Source of the DNA: Micromonospora sp. WMMD1120
GTDB lineage: Bacteria; Actinomycetota; Actinomycetes; Mycobacteriales; Micromonosporaceae
Reading direction: 5' to 3'
Assembly (NCBI RefSeq): GCF_029626235.1
Contig: NZ_JARUBO010000005.1
Coordinates: forward strand, 2,388,501 to 2,452,500
DNA length: 64,000 nt
Shown here: piece by piece, positions 23,183 through 29,928 of the stretch
How the letters are laid out: each line of letters starts with the position of its first letter
Numbering within the stretch: position 1 is the stretch's first letter
The notes under the pieces: model-generated
Databases searched by the model: none
Seen by the model: the letters and a program-made list of their open reading frames with translations, nothing else
Told to the model about the DNA's origin: nothing
Translations under genes and position numbers: made by a program

Positions 23183-23942
23183 GCAAGCAACCCAGAGCAG
23201 GACGCGCGGAGAGCGTGCTGCTGTCCACGGTCCACACGTTGAGTCTGTCGCACATCGCTGGGTGACCAATTGGGTGACGACGGGCGCGAGCGGCTCCGGA
23301 CGTCCGTGGAACCCGGTGGACTGTTGGACGGCCCGGCTGTGCCGCCAGCGAAGCTCACCGACGTTCGGTAGTTCCTTTGGGACGAAGGGGTCAAGCTCCG
23401 CCAGGAGCCGGTCGACGGAGCTTCGCATCCGTAGGGGCATCGGGATGGGCGCAGCCTTTCGGTCGTTGAACCTCCGTGCGATATCAACGCATTTGAGAGG
23501 GTAGCCCAACGTGATTTGCGTCACTCTGACTTGTTGTCTTGGCCCGGCTTCCTACACGCGCGCCCGCGCGCGCACCCGCGCGCGCGTCGGGGCGCGCGCC
23601 CGCTATTAGATTGTGCAAGGTGCCGCTCCCGGCGCTTCGGTTGCTAAGCAACAAGGCTTCGGGGGCATTCGTCGGCCTGTTTTCGAGGCTTCCGATTGGA
23701 ATTCGGGTGACGCGCCGGACACGCCGGCCAACTTGACCCTTGCTCACGTGTCGGCTGAGACTGATGTCGACCTCGGCGAGTTACAAGGGTGAAGTTCACT
23801 CAAAAGCAAGCGACGCCCGGGGCCTAGACCGGGCGTCGCTGGTGACTCTCCACTCAAGTGCGGCTACACAAGGGGGTGTCGTCAATTGGCGACGGTATCA
23901 GGGGCGCAAGCAGGGGACAACGGTGGTAGGGACCGACACGCG
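23183..23942. other. 760-base region without a clear gene; contains a CG-alternating tract
   Basis: No convincing coding frame. Positions 23554-23602 are almost pure alternating C/G, a sequence able to form Z-DNA. A strong hairpin lies at 23810-23839. Base composition is otherwise lower in GC than the flanks, fitting foreign origin. Confidence 0.5.
23810..23839. terminator. Terminator-like hairpin inside the element
   Basis: GCGACGCCCGG (23810-23820) pairs perfectly with CCGGGCGTCGC (23829-23839), loop eight bases. On the minus strand it is followed by TTGCTTTTGAG, so it could stop minus-strand transcription, but no gene feeding into it was identified. Confidence 0.45.
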
Positions 23943-24041
23943 GTGATCCTGGCCTACCTGAAGACAGCGCCCGGGGTGTTGGGCGGGGTCGCGGCGACGC
24001 TTGCCGCCCTGACGGGATTGTTGACCATGGTTCTGAAATAG
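23943..24041 (+). CDS. Possible 32-residue single-helix membrane peptide
   Basis: GTG-initiated frame of 32 codons encoding a peptide with a short polar head (MILAYLKTAPG), a hydrophobic helix (VLGGVAATLAALTGLLTMVL) and a final Lys. A perfect 11-bp hairpin begins seven bases after the stop codon, as for a compact transcription unit, and this is the main support. The ribosome binding site is weak (TAGGGA, rather distant). Small membrane peptides of this size occur as type I toxins or as membrane regulators, but no antisense RNA or partner could be identified. The call is tentative. Confidence 0.35.
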   Translation: MILAYLKTAPGVLGGVAATLAALTGLLTMVLK

Positions 24042-24047
24042 GTCGTT

Positions 24048-24075
24048 AGGAGGGGCGGTGATGGCCGCCCCTCCT
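24048..24075 (+). terminator. Terminator after the possible membrane peptide
   Basis: AGGAGGGGCGG (24048-24058) pairs perfectly with CCGCCCCTCCT (24065-24075), six-base loop. Confidence 0.6.
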
Positions 24076-24215
24076 ATGCCCCTTGCGGCGAGGCAGCGAG
24101 AAGGCAGCGCGAGCTTTGATACGGGCCGAGCCCGGACGTCAGGCGACGACGACCGCGACCCGCTCGTCGACGCGATGCGCCACCGCCTGGCACTGACCGA
24201 CAGCTTGCGTCCGCA

Positions 24216-24241
24216 TCCCCCCGACGGAGGTCGTCCCTTTG
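24216..24241 (+). repeat. Right direct repeat (putative attR core)
   Basis: Identical to 21489-21514 except A for G at 24228. Upstream sequence cannot form the 6C hairpin here, so this is not a second RNA gene. Confidence 0.7.
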
Positions 24242-24311
24242 TCGGCGTGTGCGCTACCGGGCAGGTGGCGGCGTGTCCGACTGATCAACTGGTCGGGGCG
24301 GCGGCGATTAG

Positions 24312-24542
24312 TCAGCGGATCGCCAGCTTGCTCGCTCGAATCAGGAATCGTGCCTGGGAGCCGCGACGGCCCGACGGGGAGAGCCTGACGCCCTCGATCC
24401 AGATCCACTCATCCTCGGGAGCGCGGTTGGCCACCAGTCGTACCCCGGTCACCCACAACCGCACCGGCCCGTCCGACGGCAGGAGGCGATCCGCCGCGTC
24501 TATGTCCAGCACTGCTCCCAGTCGTACCCGAACGTCAAACAC
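24312..24542 (-). CDS. Small hypothetical protein, paralogue of its upstream neighbour
   Basis: A 76-residue protein with the pattern RLWVTGVRLVANRAPEDEWIWIEGVRL followed by R-x-FLIRASKLAI. The adjacent upstream protein has LWLRVTSVCDKPTYDGWVWLTGYSI and RREVF at equivalent places, so the two are diverged duplicates of one small beta-rich family that I cannot name. GTG at 24542 follows AAGGGGG by four bases and overlaps the upstream stop by eight bases, better than the ATG at 24569. Similar small proteins often sit beside HTH-TPR regulators in actinomycetes, as here; their function is unknown. Confidence 0.6.
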   Translation of the reverse strand: MFDVRVRLGAVLDIDAADRLLPSDGPVRLWVTGVRLVANRAPEDEWIWIEGVRLSPSGRRGSQARFLIRASKLAIR

Positions 24543-24897
24543 CGCGCCCCCTTGTGCGTGGCGCCGCATTGGCGGGAGACGGCGCGTTCTTGGTCGTGTG
24601 CCGTTGAATCTGGAGGCCGGCGGTCTGCGCGAAGACCTCCCGCCGCGTCAGAGCCTTGCCGGTAATCGGTTCGATGGAATAGCCCGTCAACCACACCCAG
24701 CCGTCGTACGTCGGCTTGTCGCAGACCGAGGTCACCCGCAGCCACAGCGTTCGGTCGCCGCCGAACTGCACTGACGCCCGGCCGTCGATCAGCACCAGGT
24801 CGCCTGGAGCGGGCACACCTGGCCGACGGGGCCTGGCTGAGCAAGTCGGGCTATTAACGGGTGGTCGTTCAGGTCGCGTTCCCGTGCGGATAGCCAT
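24535..24897 (-). CDS. Small hypothetical protein (paralogue pair, upstream member)
   Basis: A 120-residue protein with a basic Pro-rich head, the core APGDLVLIDGRASVQFGGDR, TLWLRVTSV and DGWVWLTGYSIEP, and a basic tail. The W-V-W/L strand and surrounding spacing match the next gene, showing a shared small fold. It begins the two-gene unit on the minus strand, divergent from the HTH-TPR regulator at 25159. That divergent arrangement suggests control by the regulator, which is inference. No catalytic motif is seen. Confidence 0.6.
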   Translation of the reverse strand: MAIRTGTRPERPPVNSPTCSARPRRPGVPAPGDLVLIDGRASVQFGGDRTLWLRVTSVCDKPTYDGWVWLTGYSIEPITGKALTRREVFAQTAGLQIQRHTTKNAPSPANAAPRTRGRGV

Positions 24898-25158
24898 CGA
24901 GTCAGCCTCAGCAGGTCGCCGCGCGCCTAGAGCCCGCGCAGTTTAGGCGCAACCGGCACGCGATGGTGTGGACCCGCACTACGCCAGGTGTGATCGCTCC
25001 GACGGCTGTGCGGGTGAGGGCGTACCTCCAGCCCACGTCCAAGCAGGATGGGCAGTTGGTCATAGCGTTTAGCCCCGTCATGCACACAGGTTGTGGCACT
25101 CACCGGCCAGCTCCCCGGAAAATTTTTCCGGGGTCGGAACTGACCAAAGGGAGACGGT

Positions 25159-26388
25159 GTGCCGGTGCGCGGAAGAACCAACCACCTGACCATCGGCGAA
25201 CGCGTCGCCTGGTACCGCTACCGACGCGGCCTATCCCAGGAGGTGCTGGCCGGACTCATCGGTCGGACCGCCGACTGGTTGGGTAAGGTCGAGAACAACC
25301 GGATCGAGCTGGACCGGCTCTCCGTCATCAAGTCCCTCGCCGAAGTCCTGGACGTCTCCCTCGGCGAACTGCTCGGCGAACCCTCGTTGCTCGACTGGAA
25401 CGGCGACAGTGGCACCGCGACAGTCCCCGCCGTCCGTGCCGCCCTGATGGACTACCACGGCCTCGGCCCCTTCGGAAGCGGCACGGACGCGGAGCCAACG
25501 AGCGTCGCTGTGCTCAGGAAGGATGTGTGCGCCCTCTGGGATGCCTACCAGGACTCCCGCTTCGGGTACGTGACAGGCCGTCTGCCTGGGCTGCTACACC
25601 GCGCCCAGGCCGCCGCCGACCACCATGACGGCGACGACCAGGACCAGGCTCGTCGGCTTCTCGGCTTGGTGTATCAACTCGCCGCTACCCAGCTCACCAA
25701 ACTTGGAGAGAGCGACCTGGCATGGATCGCCGCCGACCGCGGCTTAGCCGCGGTCCGACCCACGGGTGATCCTCTCGTCACCGGTTCCCTGTTCCGGTCC
25801 GTCGGACATGCCCTGCATGCCAACGGCCGCTACAGCGAAGCTGTACGCCTCACCGTGGATGCCGCCAGGTACCTTGAACCCCACCTCACGCACGCCACAC
25901 CAGCGCTGCTCTCCGTCTACGGGACGCTGTTCCTGTCCGGTTCGATGGCCGCAGCCCGCTCCAACGACGCCCCCACCACCCGTACCCTCCTCGCCGCCGC
26001 CGACCAGGCCGCCAGCCGACTCGGGGCCGACGCCAACCACCTCTGGACCGCGTTCGGCCCGACCAACGTCGCCATCCACCGCGTCGCCACGGCCGCCGAG
26101 CTGGGCGATCTACAGGTCGCCATCGACCTCGGCCCGCGCGTCGATACCTCCGGACTACCGATGGAGCGCCGGGCACGGCACGCCCTCGAAGTCGCCCGCG
26201 TCTACAGCGCGTGGAACCGTGTTGACGACGCCCAGGCCGTCATCCTTGACGCCGAACAGATGGCACCCGAGCAGGTCCGCCACCACTTCCTCAGCCGCCA
26301 ACTCGCCCTGACCTGGCTACGCCGCCAGCGCGGCAAGCCCTCGGCCGAACTGGTCGGCCTGGCCCAGCGACTCAAGGTGCTCGACTGA
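25159..26388 (+). CDS. XRE-type HTH regulator with TPR-like sensor domain
   Basis: A 409-residue protein. Residues ~10-70 are a Cro/C1-type helix-turn-helix (IGERVAWYRYRRGLSQEVLAGLIGRTADWLGKVE), followed by about 300 residues of paired helices resembling tetratricopeptide repeats (HLTHATPALLSVYGTLFLSG... and RRARHALEVARVYSAWNRVDDA). This architecture is typical of actinobacterial regulators, many beside NUDIX or small-molecule genes. GTG start after AAAGGGAGA. The NUDIX gene follows 24 bases later but has its own -10 box. Ligand and targets are unknown; the divergent small-protein pair is the closest candidate target. Confidence 0.8.
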   Translation: MPVRGRTNHLTIGERVAWYRYRRGLSQEVLAGLIGRTADWLGKVENNRIELDRLSVIKSLAEVLDVSLGELLGEPSLLDWNGDSGTATVPAVRAALMDYHGLGPFGSGTDAEPTSVAVLRKDVCALWDAYQDSRFGYVTGRLPGLLHRAQAAADHHDGDDQDQARRLLGLVYQLAATQLTKLGESDLAWIAADRGLAAVRPTGDPLVTGSLFRSVGHALHANGRYSEAVRLTVDAARYLEPHLTHATPALLSVYGTLFLSGSMAAARSNDAPTTRTLLAAADQAASRLGADANHLWTAFGPTNVAIHRVATAAELGDLQVAIDLGPRVDTSGLPMERRARHALEVARVYSAWNRVDDAQAVILDAEQMAPEQVRHHFLSRQLALTWLRRQRGKPSAELVGLAQRLKVLD

Positions 26389-26400
26389 ACCTAGTCCATC

Positions 26401-26406
26401 TAGGCT
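26401..26406 (+). promoter_or_regulatory. -10 box of leaderless NUDIX gene
   Basis: TAGGCT, six bases before the GTG at 26413. Confidence 0.5.
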
Positions 26407-26412
26407 GCCCTG

Positions 26413-26886
26413 GTGACGGCCAACGAGATGCCACCTGTGGCAACCCCACGGGTTGCCGCCGGTGCCCTCTTCTTCGACGACGAAGGCCGCGTGCTCCTCG
26501 TACGCCCGAGCTACAAGAAGCACTGGGACATCCCCGGCGGCTACGTCGAACCAGGCGAGTCGCCCCGAGCCGCCTGCATACGCGAAATCCAAGAGGAACT
26601 GGGCCTTACCCCGGCAGTTGGACCGATGTTGGTCGTGGACTGGGCACCCGCCGAACACGAAGGCGACAAGCTCCTCTTCATCTTCGACGGCGGATCACTC
26701 GATACCGAGCAGGAGCGCAACATCCACTTCACGGACGGCGAACTCACTGAGTGGCGCTACGTAAGCGCAGAGTCCTTGGACCAGCACGGCCCACCCCGAC
26801 TCGCCCGTAGGATCCGCACCGCTATCGCAGCGCGCAATAAAGGCCTGTCCGTCTATGCCGAACACGGCAGAGGGTTGGCTCGCTAA
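26413..26886 (+). CDS. NUDIX hydrolase
   Basis: A 157-residue protein with a complete NUDIX box: GYVEPGE, seven residues, then REIQEELGL (pattern G-x5-E-x7-REUxEExGU). It hydrolyses a nucleoside diphosphate linked to some moiety; the substrate cannot be read from the sequence. The HWDIPGG lead-in is standard. It starts 24 bases after the HTH-TPR gene and has its own leaderless promoter, so it can be expressed independently. This regulator-NUDIX pair recurs in actinomycetes. Confidence 0.88.
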   Translation: MTANEMPPVATPRVAAGALFFDDEGRVLLVRPSYKKHWDIPGGYVEPGESPRAACIREIQEELGLTPAVGPMLVVDWAPAEHEGDKLLFIFDGGSLDTEQERNIHFTDGELTEWRYVSAESLDQHGPPRLARRIRTAIAARNKGLSVYAEHGRGLAR

Positions 26887-26952
26887 CGGCACCTCTCTTG
26901 TCAACCCGCCGGCAGCAGAGGTTTCCGTTAGATCCACACTCCCCAGCGTCGA

Positions 26953-27486
26953 TCAGTAGAGCCACCGGTCGAGCACCCCGGGCCAGAAGTGGGTCGTGTG
27001 GTCGCCGTGTCCGAACGCGGGTGGGTCAAGGTCCCTGATGCGCTCCAGCAGGTCGGCGAGTTCCGCGAGCGCCTGCTCCTCGGCCTGGCAGTCCTCGTCC
27101 CAGCGGTCGATGACTGTCGAGCTGGTCAGCCAGGCGCCGACCAGGTGCAACGAAGACAGCCAGTGGACGATCGTGGAGTTGACGAACCCGACGCTGCCGT
27201 CCGGCGACCAGATCCGCACCGCACCGGTCCCCGGCTCGGCGCCGTACACCCAGCTCGGGTCCTCGGAGTGCGCCAACCGGTACATCGTCGGCTCCGCGCC
27301 GAATGACACCGCGCCGACGAGATCATCGATCAGGGGTACGCCAGCGGAGACCAGCACGGCCTTCTGCGATTCGGGAAGTCGCCACGCCGCCACCTCCAGC
27401 TCGGTCGCGCGCACCACCCGCTCGCTGCCGGCCCAGGCCGTGAGCGCCTCGAACGTTGGCGGCAGCGAAAGATCATCGACCGGCAC
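26953..27486 (-). CDS. SUKH-4-like immunity protein
   Basis: A 177-residue protein resembling the SUKH-4 immunity family: LPPTFEALTAWAGSERVV, LPESQKAVLVSAGVPL, then YRLAHSEDPSWVYGAEPGTGAVRIWSPDG-like strands and VNSTIVHWLSSLHLVGAWL. SUKH proteins neutralise secreted or contact-dependent toxins by direct binding. The frame is open to 27783, but a TACCCT -10 box seven bases before GTG 27486 points to a leaderless start there, giving normal family length. No toxin gene is next to it. It is divergent from another SUKH-superfamily gene. Confidence 0.7.
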   Translation of the reverse strand: MPVDDLSLPPTFEALTAWAGSERVVRATELEVAAWRLPESQKAVLVSAGVPLIDDLVGAVSFGAEPTMYRLAHSEDPSWVYGAEPGTGAVRIWSPDGSVGFVNSTIVHWLSSLHLVGAWLTSSTVIDRWDEDCQAEEQALAELADLLERIRDLDPPAFGHGDHTTHFWPGVLDRWLY

Positions 27487-27493
27487 CCGGATG

Positions 27494-27499
27494 AGGGTA
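27494..27499 (-). promoter_or_regulatory. -10 box of leaderless SUKH-4-like gene
   Basis: TACCCT on the minus strand, seven bases before the GTG at 27486. Confidence 0.5.
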
Positions 27500-27603
27500 G
27501 TCCGGGCAGGGCCCTTTCGTCGGCGGTAACCTGCCGCCAGGCAGACCAAGGACATCGCCGGCCGACGACTGTCCGCGGGCAGCGGCCGGGCTGACCGGCG
27601 ACG

Positions 27604-27609
27604 GATACT
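27604..27609 (+). promoter_or_regulatory. -10 box of leaderless SMI1/KNR4-like gene
   Basis: GATACT, six bases before the ATG at 27616. Confidence 0.4.
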
Positions 27610-27615
27610 GCCCGG

Positions 27616-28227
27616 ATGCGCGAAGACGACGTGTTCCGGGGCATCGCCGCCCGCGTGGCGGCCCGCGAGTACAGCGACGACCTCTACATCCACCCTGGCT
27701 CCCTCGACGCGGACGGCACGTGGGTGGTGGCTCCCTCGCCCGGGACGACCCGCTGGCTGGTGGAACGCGGGTCGCCGGAACACCTCGCCGCGCTGGCGGC
27801 CGGCGCCGTCGACCCGCTGCCACCGCTCGAACCCGCCACTCCGGAAGCCGTGAACGAGGCTGAGCGGGTGCTCGGGTATCCGCTACCGCCGCTGCTGCGA
27901 CGCCTCTACCTGGAGGTCGCCAACGGCGGCTTCGGCCCGGTGCTGGGCGTCGCGGGCGGGTGCACCGACGATCTCGGGCGTACCGCTGTCGATCGGCTCA
28001 ACTCCCGCGATCCCGCCGGCCTGCTGCCGCTCGCCTACTGGGGATGCGCGATCTACTCGTACGTCGACTGTGCGGGGCGGGGAGCGATGACGTGGGGCTT
28101 CGACCCCAACTCGGGCCTGGGCGAAGACTCGTTCTACGCGGAAGGGATCTCTCTCGTGGACTGGCTCGCCGGGTGGCTCGACGGCTCGCTCGAGCAACCG
28201 CGCCTCTATCCCGACGAGCGCCGGTAG
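27616..28227 (+). CDS. SMI1/KNR4 (SUKH-1) family protein
   Basis: A 203-residue protein. The core at about residues 75-190 has the SUKH-1 pattern: an acidic-to-hydrophobic helix ATPEAVNEAERVLGYPLPPLLRRLYLEVANGGFGP, then a loop ending with the Asp/Gly-rich GFDPNSGLGEDSFY and DWLAGWLDG. SUKH-1 proteins include bacterial immunity proteins against nuclease-type toxins, and also housekeeping homologues. The divergent neighbour is another SUKH-type gene, and no toxin or polymorphic toxin gene is recognised nearby, so an orphan-immunity role is plausible but unproven. The transcript looks leaderless. Confidence 0.75.
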   Translation: MREDDVFRGIAARVAAREYSDDLYIHPGSLDADGTWVVAPSPGTTRWLVERGSPEHLAALAAGAVDPLPPLEPATPEAVNEAERVLGYPLPPLLRRLYLEVANGGFGPVLGVAGGCTDDLGRTAVDRLNSRDPAGLLPLAYWGCAIYSYVDCAGRGAMTWGFDPNSGLGEDSFYAEGISLVDWLAGWLDGSLEQPRLYPDERR

Positions 28228-28824
28228 AGCGCGAACGGCCCCAGTACCCCTCTGTCGCTGCCCAGGCTGCTGCAAAAGCCGAGCGCGCCGGCGGACAGGC
28301 GCAGGTCGGTGAGCGCGTTGACGACGAGGGTTTCCCGAACTGCACGATCAGGTTGAAGGTGAAGGCTTCCCGGCAGATCACCCCAGGGTGGCGTTCGGTC
28401 GCCACGAGGCGTCCACCTTCCTTGGTGCACCTGGTCGCGGCCGCGCGGCCGTCGGTGGTGGTCCGACGTCCGGCCTCGCCTCGCGCTTTGTCGCGGTGCC
28501 GGAGCCGGCGCAGGGTGATCGCGGCCACCGTGTAACCGAGCCCGGTGACCAGAGGGTGACCCGCCACAAGGAGCGCCGCGGTCAGGTTCCGGGTGACGAG
28601 CGGTAGGCGAAGTTCGAAGGTCGCCTGCTTCGGTGGTGGCCTCGTCCTTCCTGCGACAACCGGTTGACCTGCGGAATCGCTCGCGCCCGTAGCAGATCAA
28701 CTGCCTGCGGGGGCGTTGTCCACAGGCGACCGGGTTGTCCACAGGCGAGGCGATCGGGGAGGCCCTCGGTGCGGATTCCGAGCACTGTCGGCGGCATACC
28801 AGAGCCCGACCGCTGGAGGCCGCG
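28228..28824. other. Gap of ~600 bases before ssd; no gene supported
   Basis: Open frames on the minus strand (for example starting at 28567 or 29045) overlap neighbouring genes antisense and show no recognisable protein. The gap ends with two TTGTCCACA boxes and presumably the tad operon promoter. Confidence 0.45.
28716..28743 (+). promoter_or_regulatory. Two DnaA-box-like nonamers upstream of ssd
   Basis: TTGTCCACA at 28716-28724 and again at 28735-28743, each followed by GGCGA, 19 bases apart in the same orientation and 82 bases before the ssd start. The nonamer equals the Streptomyces DnaA box consensus. Whether DnaA binds here is untested. Confidence 0.5.
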
Positions 28825-29928
28825 ATGCCACCCCGTACCTCGGTTCCGCCGATCCGCCGGCTCCCGCTGGTCGTCACCGGCGACGACGACCTGCTCGACG
28901 ACGTGCTCCGACTCGCGGCCGCCGGCGGGGTCGAGGTGGAGCTCGCCCGCGATGCGGCGGCCGCCCGCACCCGCTGGCTACCCGCCCCGTTCGTGGTGCT
29001 CGGCGCCGACCAGGCGCAGGCGTGCCTCCGTGCCCGCCTGGCCAAGCGGCCCAGGCTGGTGCTTGTCGGCCGAGCGGGTCAGCTCGACCCCGGGTGGCAG
29101 ATCGCCGACCTGATCGGGGCCGAGCACGTCGCCGTGCTGCCCGCCGCCGAGTCGTGGCTCGTCGATCGGTTCGCCGAGCACGACCCGGACCGCCCGGACG
29201 GCGTCGGCGCCCGAATAGTCGCCGTCTTCGGCGGTCGCGGCGGCGCGGGTGCGAGTGTGTTCGCCGGTGGTCTCGCCGTCACCGCCGCCCGGACCCGGCT
29301 GCGGACACTGCTCGTCGACGCCGACCCGCTCGGCGGGGGCCTCGACCTCGTGCTCGGTTGGGAGCAGTTGGAGGGTCTGCGTTGGCCGTCGCTCACCGCT
29401 GCGGACGGTCGGGTGGACGCCCCGGCGCTGGTGCGGGCGCTGCCCAGTCGGGGTGACCTGGTGGTGCTGTCCTGGGATCGGGGCGAGATGCTCGCCCTGC
29501 CGGCGGCGGCGATGGCGGCGACCGTCGACGCCGCCCGTCGTGGGCGGGACTTCGTGGTCATCGACCTGCCCCGACAACTGGACGACGCGGCGGTGGTGGC
29601 GTTGCAGGCGACCGACCACGCGTTCGTCGTCGTGCCGGCGGAGCTGCGTGCCACAGCGGCGGCCGCCCGGGTGGTGGCCGCCGCCGCCCCGCACTGTGCC
29701 GCGCTCTCGGTGGTGGTCCGTGGGCCGGCCCCGGGTCGGCTACGCGCTACCGAGGTGGCCCGCGCCCTCGGCCTACCCCTGGCCGGCACGTTGCGCCCCG
29801 AGCCGGGGCTCTGCCGTGGGCTGGAGCGGGGCGAAGCCCCGGCCGCCGCCGGCAAGGGCCCGCTCGCCGCGCTGTGCCAACGGATCGTCGCCGACCTCAC
29901 CGGCGCGCCGGCGACGGGCGCGGCATGA
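28825..29928 (+). CDS. ssd: Septum site-determining protein Ssd (MinD/CpaE-like ATPase)
   Basis: A 367-residue protein with an N-terminal response-regulator-like region and a C-terminal MinD/CpaE-type P-loop domain. The deviant Walker A reads FGGRGGAGASVF, with S in place of the usual Lys/Thr, followed by TLLVDADPLGGGLD and VVIDLPRQLDD. Actinobacterial Ssd (Mycobacterium Rv3660c) is linked to septum placement and heads tad pilus operons, where CpaE-like proteins place the pilus machine. The ATG at 28825 is preceded by GGAGG; longer starts lack this. The ATGA overlap couples it to tadA. Confidence 0.88.
   Translation: MPPRTSVPPIRRLPLVVTGDDDLLDDVLRLAAAGGVEVELARDAAAARTRWLPAPFVVLGADQAQACLRARLAKRPRLVLVGRAGQLDPGWQIADLIGAEHVAVLPAAESWLVDRFAEHDPDRPDGVGARIVAVFGGRGGAGASVFAGGLAVTAARTRLRTLLVDADPLGGGLDLVLGWEQLEGLRWPSLTAADGRVDAPALVRALPSRGDLVVLSWDRGEMLALPAAAMAATVDAARRGRDFVVIDLPRQLDDAAVVALQATDHAFVVVPAELRATAAAARVVAAAAPHCAALSVVVRGPAPGRLRATEVARALGLPLAGTLRPEPGLCRGLERGEAPAAAGKGPLAALCQRIVADLTGAPATGAA

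Larger units (their letters stand above)
21489..24241. mobile_element. Remnant integrative element inserted at the 3' end of 6C RNA
   Basis: 26-bp direct repeats with one mismatch bracket 2.7 kb that holds a C-terminal integrase fragment next to the left repeat, a membrane-anchored unknown protein and a possible tiny membrane peptide. The left repeat completes the 6C hairpin perfectly; the right copy lacks any complementary 5' arm, so only the 3' half is duplicated, as expected for attL/attR. No replication or transfer genes remain. The element is inferred, not proven by comparison with an empty site. Confidence 0.6.

Noticed and set aside
23740..23946. Plus-strand frame of 68 codons around the 23810 hairpin
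   Set aside because: A strong terminator-like hairpin lies inside it and no ribosome binding site is present.
24216..24241. Second 6C RNA gene at the right repeat
   Set aside because: Only the 3' arm is present; the 5' arm and the other C-loop hairpins are missing.
24058..24774. Plus-strand frame of 238 codons crossing the right repeat
   Set aside because: Composition is non-protein-like, and it is antisense to the small paralogue genes.
27998..28567. Minus-strand frame of 189 codons overlapping the SMI1/KNR4-like gene
   Set aside because: Overlaps a supported gene antisense for 230 bases, has no recognised domain and no ribosome binding site or -10 box.
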